Assembly (NCBI GenBank): GCA_022225965.2
Contig: JAKJXP020000147.1
Location: 25,219 to 89,218, forward strand
Length of the DNA: 64,000 nt
Source of the DNA: Diatrype stigma
Lineage: Eukaryota > Ascomycota > Sordariomycetes > Xylariales > Diatrypaceae
Reading direction: 5' to 3'
Shown here in pieces: positions 35,290-47,575 of the stretch (within the stretch, counting starts at the first letter, position 1; each line of letters begins with the position of its first letter). Made by a program: the position numbers and the translations under genes. The notes below the pieces were generated by a model. The model searched no databases. It worked only from the letters and a program-made list of their open reading frames with translations, and had not been told where the DNA came from.

Positions 35290-36550
35290 GCGGTTTCCAT
35301 CTATGGCTCTCCATCACCCTTGATTATGTGACGTTCATTGGTGGTTTGGAGCTGTCTCTGATACCTAATCTTTACCCTGCCAGCTGCCTGCGACAGTGCA
35401 CATCGATAGGGGTGGCATTAATCTGCCTGGGTTGATACTTCACGTATGAATGTTCCTGTATAGCGTGGGGAAACACATGAATTACCTGGGACTTCATATT
35501 ATTATACTTATTCATAAAATCCTTTTGTTCTCTCTCTCGCCGTTGTAATCGCTTTGCTTCGACTATGAAAACATTTGCCGAGAGCTAAACCATCTTCCTT
35601 ACCCCGACACCCCGAGTCTCTGGGTTCCATGGCCAAGCACTGGGGGTGTTATACGTGTCACGTGTATATGAAACGGCTGACGAGTTACCTCTCACCTGCT
35701 ACTGTAAGCAATAAATTGGCCAGCATGACCTCATCGTACTCCAATTAACCTCCAATGGGTAGATCCCTCATCCTTTAAAGCCGTTTGTCACAGGATCTAC
35801 TCACCAAGTCCCATCCATGCCGCCCCCGGACCGAGGGTGGAATCCAGCATGAATCTCATCTTGACATAGCATGACTCAAGCCTGTATTAATTGCTGTAAG
35901 TAGCAACTAGCGACCAGCAACTAGCAAGATGGTATCACCGAAAGCCTCGATAACGTTTGCATGAAGAACGACGCTGGCCCGTGTATGTAACTTGTAGAAC
36001 CTCTTGAAGGGTCCTTGAGGGCGCTTTAGCCTTTGGGAACGCGGCATTAGGGGGTTCACGGGAACCTGTCCGCCTGCCAGGCTATTTTTATCGGTGCCTA
36101 GCCCCACTGGCTCCCACTGCCGTCTTAACTAAAGCGGTAGGCTCAACGTCGTTAAGATTGCGGAGTCCCGCTTTATAGCAGCGATCACTTCCATCACAGT
36201 AACGCTCTGTTCATGGTCGAACACGAGCGTTTTCTGAGACATGACGGACATAATTTCTTCTGCTTTTTCTTTTCCCTTTCCCCCCTGCGGCCCTGGACGC
36301 AAGACTCGCGTTCGGCCAACTCCTATTCCGTTCACCTACGTCAAACTTGGCTCGATTTTCATCTTCAACCAAACTCAGAGCATAGAGAGTCACCAGCACT
36401 CATCACCATCATTAACCCGAATCGTCATCGTCATATGAGCGTCACCACATCCGTGCAACCCGTACCTGGGCGGCTGTCCACGCAAAATTCGTAATAATAG
36501 CTCGCACCGGGTCTGAGAAGTTAGGATTGTTGCAGCATCGGCGACACACC
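35290..36550. other. intergenic and promoter region, no gene seen
   Basis: Downstream flank of the permease and upstream region of the Kre9/KNH-domain gene. Contains T/C-rich stretches around 36260-36290 (CTTTTTCTTTTCCC) of the kind seen in fungal promoters. Short open frames at 36213-36494 lack domain features. Confidence 0.5.
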
Positions 36551-37732
36551 ATGCATCGAGGGAGTTGGAGCAATGCGGCCGGGCGGGCGCTGCTGCTGCT
36601 TACTAGTAGTAGTATGCTGTTGTCGCGAGTGAGCGCCGACGTCAGTTTCGAGGGCGATATCCCCACGTCCATGGAGATGGGCACGAAATATACTATACAG
36701 TGGACGACCGACGCCGACAACGTCCAGGTAACCCTGATCAGCGGCTCCGAGGCCCAGAACAACATCTACCACTTGTACGACATCGTCTGCGGCGTCTGGA
36801 TCGTGAACGACCTATCCAAGGCCTGCACTAGTAGTAAGGGGTCTATCGACTGGACGCCGGGCGACGACCTGCCGCTGGGACAGTACTCGCTCATGGCCAA
36901 CGCTGCGGATGGCTCGACTGCCTATAGCGATAAGTTCAGCCTGGCTGCAGCAGGAAGTGGGGTGAGTATCTAGATTGTTCGCATTGTCGTGGAAAGGGAA
37001 GAAAAAGAAATCTCGCTAACGCATGAGGCATCACAGTCAGGAACATCTGCGGCAGGATCAACGGGTACCTCGGCAACAGGTGGTTCAACGGCAGGGAGTA
37101 GCGGATCAACAACATCGACATCTGCGCCGGGATCTAGCGGATCGGCGGCGGCCGGCGACGGGTCCGGGCTCAGCACCGGCGCGAAGGCGGGCATCGGTGT
37201 CGGCGTGGCCGTGGGCGGATTGGCGCTGCTCGCCGTCGTCGGATTCCTGATCTTCCGGATGGGAAAGAAAGCAGCCGCGCAGAAGAAAGAGAGGGACGAG
37301 TCCGCGGAGGGCGGTAGCGCCGGGACCGCCGAAGATCCGAAGGCCGAGGGATCATCGTTGCCACCAGGTTCTGCCGACACGACAGCAGCTTTGACAGCAG
37401 CAGGAGCGGCACCGGGCGCCGACAAGGCCGATGAAGGAGGTGTCGTTCTCGCCGAGCTGCAGGCCCAGGAGAAAATCCACGAGGCGCCCGACTACAGGAC
37501 GCGGCTGGAGACACCGCGCGAATTCGTCAGCGAATTGGATGCGACGGGCGGCTCGTTCGTAGTTCCTCAGACATCACGTCCCAATACTGCCCAAGCGGCG
37601 GCAGCACCCGGAGGGACAGCGGAAGCGGCCAAGGCGAATGCGGGTTCGGAAGAGAACAGAACATCGACAGCATCGGGCAGGCCGAAATCTGTAAAATATG
37701 AAACACCGGATGATATAGGGGGAGGCAGATAA
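36551..37732 (+). CDS. Kre9/KNH N-terminal domain single-pass membrane protein
   Basis: Two exons, 36551-36961 and 37037-37732 (intron GTGAGT to CACAG, phase 0), give 368 residues. Layout: signal peptide about 1-29; a beta-rich domain about 30-135 (DVSFEGDIPTSMEMG ... TIQWTT ... GSIDWTPGDDLPLGQYSL) matching the Ser-Thr-rich Kre9/KNH family found on fungal surface proteins; a Ser/Thr/Gly-rich linker; one membrane helix (AGIGVGVAVGGLALLAVVGF); and a charged cytosolic tail rich in Ala, Glu and Lys. Such proteins are secreted to the plasma membrane or wall with the N terminus outside. Exact role unknown; a link to beta-1,6-glucan or wall sensing is inference from the family. The first ATG (36551) is used because the frame extends upstream only to a TTG. 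Confidence 0.85.
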
Positions 37733-38614
37733 GTACCTTTTTCTTGATACCTTTTAGAATGTAGTGTACATAAAGATTTTTTAAAGCATGGTCTGAAGCT
37801 CTCCGGCAGAGGTTGAGATAAGTAAGAATGCAAATGCAGCAATGCAGTACAACTCAGCCGCACTCCACCGTCCTGCAGTTTTAGATAAGAGCCGGGCCTG
37901 CTTTCGGGGCTTTTGCCCCTTGGCGAATCGGGAAATGTCTGCGACATCTGAGTGTGGTCAAGAGATGCAATACTACAACTGCCAATATGCCCAATCCTTC
38001 AGTAGCCCTAAATGATGCTCCCCCATTGTCGAAGATTGTGGGTTTTGGGTTGTGCGTCCTATTGTACATCAGTAGATAGGTCGCCAAATACTAGTAATTG
38101 CAGATCACGCTTGAGATTCGACCAAGAAGGCAGCCAACAGCTCTACACACAAGACGGGCAACGAGCCGTGCAGGACTATCGAGAACCAATGGCTTTAATG
38201 GTAGAACTTTCGTGAATAAAGCGTTGTTTGGGATTTGTTTTGCGATTCTTTCCCAAGCCTATGCATTCTTTCGACATCGCATTCGTCAATGAGTCACTTC
38301 GATGGCTGTATGCAGTCGTCGATTCCGGGTTGGCTTGATTTGTCTCGAAAGAGAGCCCTTGTATTTTTCAAGAGATCTACCTAGAGCATCAAAGAGTCAT
38401 AACTCATGCTCCTCGTGCTAGACTATAGTCGTGCCGCCTGACGAGGCCCTACAGCCTACAGCCATCGCATGCCAGCCTACAGCCATCGCATGCCCATAAT
38501 TGGTCCGGGCAATTACTCGCGAGAAAATGCACGTTGTTCCCAAGCAGACGGTACGCCGGTATAGAGATGAAGGTGGCCTTCCCTGAAACCATTTTATTCC
38601 CATTTAGCGTCCCC
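37733..38614. other. intergenic between converging genes, no gene seen
   Basis: 3' flanks of the Kre9/KNH-domain gene and of eL32. A nearly perfect tandem pair (ACAGCCATCGCATGCC) occurs at about 38458-38492. Nothing else recognised. Confidence 0.5.
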
Positions 38615-39363
38615 TTAAACCTCAGTCGTAACCTTAGCACGAGAATTCGTGACCTGGAGATTGTTAGCGTTTGGTGGCCTCATTCGAGTGTTGCGGCAGA
38701 TTATTCGTGGTACCTTGACACCTAGCGATCGCGCCTTGCTGAGAATGCCGACTCTCTTCCGCGAGGAAACGCCGTGGGCAATCCTGGTGATGGGTGTTAG
38801 TACATGTTGGTAGAAAGTTATCGTCGGTCCTAGGGCTTACTCGGCGGCAAATGTCTTGCGGTGCATCAGAAGAAGCTCGACGTCCTTCTCGTTGTGTACT
38901 AGGAAAGCCTTGTGTCCGGAGGGCATCTAGAGGAGAGGTCAGCTCAGGTGCTGAGCTTCGAGGTATATATGCCATGACCAACCTGATGACGTGTCTTCTT
39001 GTTGGAACCGTAGCCGATCTTGGGCATGGCAGCGCGGCCTCGGAATCGCCGGCGGACAGCATTGTCAATACCCTTGGGGCGGCGCCACTTGCTGTCGACT
39101 TCGCAAGAGGTGGAACGTTAGCTGTTGAACGAGCAGCCAGCAGGATAGAGGGGTGCAACATACGGCACTTGAAGCGGTCGCTCTGGTGTCTCGCGAACGA
39201 AGGCTTGTCTGTAATCCCATTGTCAATATTTTCCTCGTTTATCCAGTGTCGAAATTCCTGACACTGCGGGTGCGCATGATTGGCGTAGAGATAGGAAGGG
39301 TGGTGTAAAATCGGCAGAGATCGGGGAGTGGGCAATCGTACGCTTCTTGGTGATGGCAACCAT
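38615..39363 (-). CDS. rpl32: 60S ribosomal protein eL32 (L32)
   Basis: Six exons on the minus strand: 39363-39342, 39208-39164, 39098-38983, 38926-38841, 38783-38714 and 38653-38615, giving 125 residues. Joined in this way the protein reads through the eL32 signatures: [22 protein letters not shown], then [37 protein letters not shown] and GVKVTN...KVTTEV at the C terminus. eL32 is a structural protein of the large cytosolic subunit. Introns carry branch points such as GCTAAC and ACTAAC. The N terminus (MVAITKKH) is about six residues shorter than I expect for fungal eL32 and the first donor (GTACGA) is weak, so exon 1 is the least certain part. The last exon encodes only 12 residues. Confidence 0.93.
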
Positions 39364-40415
39364 CTGGTGGACGAGCAGCAAAGTCAGCTAAATATTCACA
39401 GTTGTCGGAATACGGTAAACAGAGGACATATGGGAATTACCTTGAATGTGAGGTGATGAGTGCTGCTTGGTTAGTAGGGAAAGGCTTGATTGATTGAGGG
39501 AGGGCAAGACGGCACTATCGAGATGTTATTTTGTCGTTTCGCCCGAAGTTGGCAGGATCGCTTCACTCAAAAAGTTTCGCAGCCCACACAATCATTTCTG
39601 CCACCTTAGCGCTCACGTGATGCCTTTTGTGTGATCTTATCAGCTTATCGGTGAAAGGGCAGACCAGGGCTACCTTATGGACCACCGACCACCTGGGCAC
39701 ACGGGCCACTCGAGCAGGTACATACCACATACTTCGGCGTTCACTAGTCGGCGGAACATCGGCTCAGGGGAACCACAAATTCCTGGGGTCCAACAGCGCC
39801 AGGTACAACCCTTGAGGTACCTTACCCCGAACAGGTTCCAGGTTCCAACTACAACCTCGGGACCCACCGTGCTCCGGATTCCGGCCCGGGGATTTCAAGC
39901 CTAGACCCCAGACTCTTGGAATCTCCGAGTGTGATACGATGGCCTTCTATAGGTAGAGACGCGAGCCTTGGCTGCGCAAGGTTCCCCGCAGTCTCCACGA
40001 ACAGCTTCCACGAATAGTTGACTTCAGTCTTCGCGCAGTACATAGTATGAGTCTATACCTAGGTATGCCGTCTTCTCTTGAACCTCACCAGGAAAGGGCT
40101 TAGAGGCGATGCACGGTGCACACGCGCTGAGATGCCAAGCCAGATGCTTTGCGGAGGATCGGTCTCCGTATCTATTGGTGGGATAGCTATGTAGCAGCAC
40201 ATCTGATGTATACCAAGGATATTGGGGTAAGGTTACTGTCGAGTTGGTTCGTCAGCTCGTATCTCAATACTTAAGATGTTGCGGCCGCCTTCACAAAGCC
40301 TCCATGTTCCTCGGTTCTGTTTCTATTGAGATTTCTCTTGGAGTAGGTCACTGTCATCCCTTGGTAGAAGGTCCGTCGCGATATACCAGCGATTCCCAGC
40401 TTAGCCAAAGCCATC
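39364..40415. other. intergenic divergent promoter region
   Basis: Lies between the start of eL32 (minus) and the start of the sugar transporter (plus) and must contain both promoters. Further untranslated exons of eL32 could lie in its first part. No gene or repeat recognised. Confidence 0.5.
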
Positions 40416-43116
40416 ATGGCCATCATTGGGTCTAAGGAAGAGCTTATCAGTGATTCCCGGCTTACTGCCATTGCGAAGGCGGATTTGAAGAGATGGTATC
40501 AGAAGCCGAATCTCAGGTTTCTATACCTGATTCTCGTTCCCTGCGCCTTGGGTGTTGAATGGACGTCAGGCTTTGATTCCTCCATGATGAACTCTCTCCA
40601 GGCCGTTGCATCAGTAAGCAGCATCCGGCACGGTCCCCCCAAACTGCTTGGCAGTTCTAGCCCACAGGTGCAAGCAACTACCGAGGCTTCACGTTCAATA
40701 GCAGGGAATCTCAAATGATATAGTACTGACGGCATGTCACATAGTGGGTAGATTGTATGGCAAAATACCAATCCTGACCTCACTGGTTGTAACGCCCACT
40801 CGGCTTCTAACAAATAAGCAGACTTTGGCGATCCGACTGAATCCCGTCTCGGTCTCTTGAACGCCATGTACTCCCTAGGGGCCCTGATGGCCATTCCCTT
40901 CATCCCAACTGTATCGCAGTATCTGGGTCGGCGGTGGACGATCTTGACCGGCTCGCTGCTTTTGTGCTTTGGCGCCGGCTTACAGGCTGGCTCGACGAAC
41001 GTCAGGATGTTCCTTGCCTCGCGCTGGGTACTCGGCTTCGGCATCCCGTTTGCTATTGTGAACGCCTCTGCCTTAATCGGAGAACTGGCCTTTGCCAAGG
41101 AGCGAGCCATCATGACTTCGCTATTCAATGCCTCCTGGTTCGTCGGGGCTATTGTGGCCGCTGGCGTAACATACGGCACCTTTCAGATGACTACCACTGT
41201 AAGCAAGTTCCGGACATATGTGTACTCGGCTCTGGAATGCTGACATTGTGTATCGCAGTGGGCCTGGCGAATACCATCTCTCCTTCAATTTGTTCCAAGT
41301 CTCTGTCAGATGTAAGCCAGAAGTTTTACCTCCTCGAGGACTGCTCGGGTGATACGACTGGTGTAGAATATGATCCCTTTCACACCTACGCTGTGGCCAA
41401 TGGAGCGATCTATCCCTCTACCCCCCCCCCTCGCTGCAATGCTTCACCCCTGATAGCTAACAATAATGACACAGATGCTTCATGCCTTTTTGCCCCGAAA
41501 GCCCAAGATGGCTAGTCTCTAAAGATCGCGGGGAAGAAGCCTATGCTATCCTCCAGAAATACCATAGCGAGGGTGAGAATGGCGACGAGTTCGTCCGTCT
41601 CGAGTATGCGCAGATACGAAGTACCATAGCACAGGAGAAGGAGAGTGCCAAAGCATTTGTTTGGGCAGATGTGATACGGTAAGACCTACTCCCATTGTGC
41701 TGGCTTAAATTCAGTATATGGGACTTAAGCTGACATAGTAGAACAGTGATCCGCCTATGCGACGTCGTTTCCTCCTGGCTGCCATAGTTGGGTTCTTTAC
41801 TCAATGGAGCGGCAATGGGCTTATCTCCTTCTACATGAAGAAGATACTTAACCTCGTCGGCATTACTGACAATCGAACTATACAAAAGATCATCCTGAGT
41901 AACACATGCTGGGGTTTTATGTAAGTAGCCTTTTGACTATCGGGCCCCTCCTTTCTCATATCAGTTCCCATATATCTCGAAAAGGGGTTCGCGTCACCCT
42001 GAGCCCGTTACAACTAGCAAACAGAAGACCAAGATGCTAGTAGTCCTAATGAGCATTGAAATAACCAGAGCTGAATGATCTCAAGCCACCACAAATCTTG
42101 AGCTTGGGATATCAGTTGGAAGTCTCGCTAACGATCTATGAAATAGCAATGCCGTGCCAATTGCTCTGATTGCACCTCGGTATCCTCGTCGCAGGATGTT
42201 TCTGATTTGCACGATCGGCACCGCCGCTGTAAGTCGACCTCTTCCACCAAACGCCCATGCGCCGCCTAGACTAGGCAAACTCATAACTCTTTACTAGGTC
42301 TATACTGTCTGGACGGTCGCCTCTGCACGATTCGCCATCACGAGCACCGCACAGGCGGCTATTCCCGTCCTCGTTTTCATCTACATTTACTCTCCATTCT
42401 ACAACATTGGCTGGAATGCATTGGCCTACACGTACATGGTGAGTAACCCCTATGGTCTTGATATAGCTGCACTTAGCATCCACGCCGTAAACAGTAAAGG
42501 GGCTTGCCTCGAATACACTCAATCTTCAAATAAATAAGTGGCTCATGCCTAACTTACACATCGTACCCCTGGTTTATGTTCACTACTAGGTGACAATCTG
42601 CTAACTTTTCGAATACTCATAGGTCGAGATCTTCCCATATCAACAACGTTCCAAGGGCATTGCTGTTGAGCAACTCACTGTCCGGTTTGCCGTCTTCTTT
42701 AACACTTATGTTAACCCGATTGCATTGGACCGCATAGGTTGGAAGTACTACATTGTCTATTGCGTATGGATCTTGGTCGAGATTGCGACAGTGTACCTGC
42801 TCTTCCCAGAAACCCACAACAGGACGTGAGTTAGCCCCTTAGCTTTAAGTTCCCATCTTGGCCTATTGAGACCATTCATGTCATCCTGATCCTCCGCCTG
42901 CGGGACTTAGAAAGAAAGGAAAACCGGAGAGACCGCCACCGATCACATAGACGGTTTACTGACTGAGTTATCTGCAGGTTGGAAGAGCTATCCTTCATGT
43001 TCGAGGGCAAGGACGTCCAGGATAAGGTGCAGCACAACATTGACAAGCAGTTGGAGATGGGCCCAATAGGAGAAGATAAGCCATCTGGTGACGAAACCAT
43101 TGCCACGAAAGTGTGA
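40416..43116 (+). CDS. MFS sugar porter (lactose-permease/hexose transporter-like)
   Basis: Exons read with confidence: 40416-40613, 40822-41198, 41259-41311, 41475-41678, 41747-41920, 42147-42228, 42298-42438, 42623-42825 and 42978-43116; about 525 residues. Sugar-porter signatures appear in order: GFDSSMMNSLQ, YLGRRW after TM2-3, WAWRIPSLLQ, PFCPESPRWL before the central loop, QWSGNGLISFYM in TM7, YPRRRM, SPFYNIGWNALAYTYMVEIFPYQQRSKG and PETHNRTLEEL. This family takes up hexoses or disaccharides by proton symport at the plasma membrane. The join between the first two exons leaves the frame one base short and lacks the usual Trp before DFGDP, so a very small exon probably lies between 40614 and 40821. 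Substrate is not predictable. Confidence 0.88.
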
Positions 43117-46100
43117 GGGCGTAAGTCATCATATGACATGGTCAGAATGGGCCATTCTTAAACCCGGTGCCGAATTTCAGTTCTGGTAACATCAGGTGAA
43201 CGAGTTGAGCTACCTCACATCGGACTACCAATTAATGTTACCTATCGTATGCCTTGGTAGTCGATGAAGGATGTCCTTCGTGAAGTTGTGACCGGCCCAC
43301 ACATGGGCATACAATGCCATCTTCAATGATTACTTCCAGGCTATGTTGCGTTCACTCCGGCGGGTGTATGACCTGTATGTAAACTAACCCTCAATAATGA
43401 CATAAACGGTGTTGATAAGGCCCATGGTTCATCTTCCCTGCTACGAACGTCCTCATTACCATCACCACCACGTGAATGCGGCTCCAGTATGCTCACCAGG
43501 ATATGATTTGTTCGGGTAATGTATCTGCAAGAAACACCACTGATTGATATGCGACTCCGTCTCCCCTAACCGAACGAAAGGGAAAGGCGGACACCCCCGA
43601 GGGCCGGATGTGCCCGAAGAGTCTGGTCACTGGCTCATGAGGGTGGGAAGAGCCGGTTCTCTGTGTAGTCACCCTTTCATGATTGGACGTTAGTCACTAG
43701 CACTAGACTGATCTCAAAACTCAACCACAGCTGCCATTTGAAAAGGGGGTTGGATGGGGACCCCTCCTTAGCCTCATTTCCCGTCCGGAAAGACGAATCT
43801 GCGGGCTGAACTACTAAGTCCTAAGACCTTATAGCTCTGAAGATAACGGCAGAGGTCTATTTACGGAATTGTATTGTTGATAAGAGCGTACTAGTGTAGG
43901 AACTGAAGTATTACCCTGTTCGCACAGTGATATACGCGTGGCTTTGCCTTTGAAAGGAGGCGGTCAACGAACACCCAAGCAGGATATGTTCCACCATCCT
44001 GATTCCTCGCTGAACGTTGATGTTCAAAAAACTACATTGAGATGGGATCCTGGGCCACGGAGTGAGAGAATGTAGCGTTGAGCAGAGAAACATGTCAGTC
44101 CAGCCCCTTGTTTCATTGATCCCACTTTTGATACCCTCGCACCACGGGGGGCGAGCTCCACGACTTTTATAAGACCGTGATAATATCATGGGTATCCTTT
44201 GCTGTCCTTGGAGGCTATTTCCAGCCAACATAATCTTAGAACCTACCCATACGAAGCAGTTTGAGCTGGCCTAGGTCGTAGCGCAAACGATTATACGGCC
44301 ATACCACCATACGAGTGCCCGCTATCAAGGGAGAGATGTCGAAGATGCCTTTATCTAGAGGTAGCGGCAGTACATACCAGGGGTATAAAATCCGAGCAGA
44401 CGATATCTATTGCCGGAATAAGTGCCTCTGCGTCTTCGAGAATCGGACGCGATAATCTTGCTCGCTGAGATCCTGATCACAGACGATGACAACGTCACCT
44501 AGCCAGCTTTCGAGACTCTCGTTCGCCAAACATACTGATATGAGCAACCCTGACCTCCCCTTGTCATGCGAGGTGCATATCCGACGTGCTTACTGCAGCT
44601 CTAGATCCGGAAGAAGATTGCAAGATGAAGCTGAACCACCCCCTCGCAATGTCCTCACCCCAGGGACGTACGTAACAGCGAGCAACGTGCTGAATTCTTG
44701 ATATAATCAAGGTGACTTGGGGTCCATCTTCACCACTGGGCTCTGACCCCCTGAACATCAGGAGGCTAGAGTTCGAATCGTGACGGTCTGCCGGTATAGG
44801 AGAATTTGGTACTCGTGTTCCACGGTATATAATCGTCACGTGTGCTAGCACGTGTGCTATACCGGAAAAAAACTCAGACGATGCGTTTATATGCTGGTCG
44901 TCTCATCATCGCGACCTGTGTGTAACCGTCGACCATGAGGGGGAGGCTCTTGCATCAAGAACAACCGGGCATTATTATGCAGGAGTAGCGCCCGGGCAGC
45001 CGGGTCAACGATGCGGTCAGCAACGGTCCTGTCTCAGCTTCGCTGCATGCTGTGAAATTGTTCCTAACGCACGAAGGTATATCCATAACTGCCGGTAGCT
45101 TGGGCTTTTGTCGAATAAATGAGCGCGTGAATCCCTGGTTCAGAAGAGATCTCGAACAATCGGGCATCCTTGTGTCGCCCTAGCTGAAACCACAGACCTC
45201 GCGAGAGGAATATAATATATAGGTACCGAAAGGATCGACTGGTGACTACCCATGAGCAGAGCCTGACAATGCTCGCATTCGTAATGCCATCAGTTATCTC
45301 CAGTAAGCTGACCTGACACACGCACGCACACACACTGTGGAGGCAAGGAGTCCAGCAACACTCCAGCGAACTGGAGGTAGTAGTTACACGAGTAATTAGC
45401 ATCGTGAATGCAATGACTACAAGTAATCCAGGGGAGTAGTCTGCTGTACTACGGTGACAGTTGGCATGTTTGTTCCTGACTCGGTCAGGTCCCTGGGTTT
45501 AGCATGAGGTACCAGTAGAAAGGCCCTTCCAGAGCGCAGACTCCATTTCCCGTTCGTCGGTCCTCGGTGAGGTAAACGAAGGGGAGAAGGCCAGCCTTTC
45601 CTTGGCAAGCAAGTCATTAACGTCCGTAGCCCGACGCCCGAGAGATGAATGAATTTTGCTGACAACCCACCATGACGAGAAAAGCTTGGCGAGATAGGCG
45701 TTGTCTCTATCTCGGGCCTAGTCAGTTATAGAGTGGACCTCGGCACCATCCTATCATTGGAAGTAGACGGTGATCTTCGATCCTTACTTACTATAGTACA
45801 TACCATAGTAGCATGCATCAAGGGTACGAGCCATGGAGCAGGGAATAAGCGCGGTTCATGCTTCGTACGTACAATACACACGTAACTATCAGAATCCCCT
45901 TATCAAGCAGTTCGTACCATGGGTAGGTCAGTAGGTATGTGACATAGTATAGGACCGGCACTACATATACGTAGCATATACAAGCTTGACATGCTATGTA
46001 GGCAATGTGCGTGGTACACAGCAGCATACTCACATAGTATCACATAGTAGTAACTACTGGGAATAATCGCGAATAATCAGCTTCAACCCATTACCTAGCG

Positions 46101-47575
46101 GACTGGCTAGCGCACGTCATGACCCGGCCAGTGGCGCTGATAAACCAAATGGCTGTCTTTGGCCCCCTCCTCCCCTCCCCTTCCTTATCTGTGCCATGGT
46201 GTTGTTCCCATAGAATTTAGGGCTGTAGCTGAATAAAGCAAGACCTCGCCGCCGCAATAGCCTGTGTAAGCCCTTGACTTGACTCGGCCGTCGCCGGTCG
46301 GCGCAGTTTCAGTTCAGCTGTCACCGGCACCTCTTCCACGTTCAGCTAGGTCACGAATGTGGCTTGAGCCTTGCACTGATAAGGACCGCTGGCTTGTCCG
46401 TGATAGGTAGGTAGGCTGGGTAGGCTATTTGGGTAGGGTAAAAGAAGATCTCTTAACTCGAGCCTATCCGGAGTCTGCGTCTGCGGGAGCGCGGCGTGAA
46501 ATGATGCCCACCACCGGTTACCCAGCGATCGCCCTAGGAAGGCTAGGACTGCGCATATGTAGGTACGGTAAGACAGTACGAGGTACCGGATGGAAGTAAG
46601 GAAGACACGAAAAAGAATAAACTTATAAGAACGTACGTACGTATACTTTCGTACATAGCTAAGGCAGGAAAAGCTTTTTTGTGGAGGGCCGAATGAAGGT
46701 GGCGCGCCAGGGTTTCCGTGGACTCCCGCTGGTCCCGATTCGATGTTCAAGGCTTGGGGCCATTCCGGCGCTTCTCGAACCCACGCACGCTTGAATGACC
46801 ACACACCACATTGCCTGAATGGGCGGGATTTGATAAGGACTACCTAAAGTAAGTAGCAGCTAGCTACCCTAGTAGGTAGTGAGCAGTGAACTGTGGAGAG
46901 TGGAGCAATAACACATCTGATCTGTGAATGCGAAAGGGTTGAAGAGAGCCGAGGAAGCTCTGGCTGGGACGAAAAGCCGCTGGCTGCTTGAAGGATCTTG
47001 ATTTTTGCACCATCTCCACGTCTTTATTAGCTTATTAGCTCGCGTTGTCGTGTCGTGACCGGTGTATGGTCATAGGGCTTTTAAGGCCACACTCTTTTCC
47101 TCTCACTCTCGCTCTGCGACCTTTATCGTTTCGTTCCAACAATCGGTCGTATGAAAGTGAATGCTTCATCGGCCTAGCCCTGCCTTTCAAGTGAATACGA
47201 CTGCTTAATACCGACCATTGTGCTTTGCATATATAATATACGAAACACCCTGTCGATCGTCAGTTGCTTGCTCGCCACCTGCGTCCGCTGCTTCTCCCCT
47301 TATCTATCGACTATAAACCCGGCTCGGACACTAAGACTGAGGCTCCTTTTTTCGGGGTGGAGACATTCGCTTTAACACCAAGTACATCAGTCGCGCATTC
47401 CTGCCGTTGTGTTTTTTTCTGATAATCCATATTTCTATCTTGCCTCATCATCCATTGGTTGCACCTGAACTTGGCGCTTGGCGCTGTGTTGCTATTCCTA
47501 TTTACCCCTGACCTCCTCGGACGACAGTCTGCATCGAAGCATACAGGAGCTGGGACGACGACTACCTAGGTCAAG
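43117..47575. other. 4.5-kb gene-free region
   Basis: No frame longer than about 150 codons and no recognised domain on either strand. Seen: two adjacent CACGTGTGCTA[G/A]-type words at 44837-44860 (two CACGTG E boxes 12 bp apart), a CA-rich run at about 45318-45335, and pyrimidine-rich tracts before the azgA start (47100-47460). The azgA promoter occupies the right end. Non-coding transcripts cannot be excluded. Confidence 0.5.
47123..47425 (+). promoter_or_regulatory. GATA motifs upstream of azgA
   Basis: HGATAR-type words lie at 47123-47128 (TTATCG), 47300-47305 (TTATCT) and 47420-47425 (TGATAA), within about 450 bp of the azgA start. In Aspergillus, purine transporter genes are controlled by the GATA factor AreA, so these could be binding sites. 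Such short motifs occur often by chance, and I saw no UaY-type TCGG-N6-CCGA site. Confidence 0.35.

Noticed and set aside
38794..39261. 155-codon plus-strand and 231-codon minus-strand open frames at the eL32 locus
   Set aside because: They cross the introns of eL32 in the wrong frame; the spliced eL32 model explains the conserved peptides.
43560..43800. Stretch with AGAGCCGGTTCTCTG and CCGTCCGGAAAGACGAATC words suggesting a structured RNA or intron remnant
   Set aside because: I could not match it to any RNA family or complete a convincing fold by eye.
44765..44790. GAGTTCGAATCG resembling a tRNA T loop
   Set aside because: No matching stems, acceptor or D arm around it.
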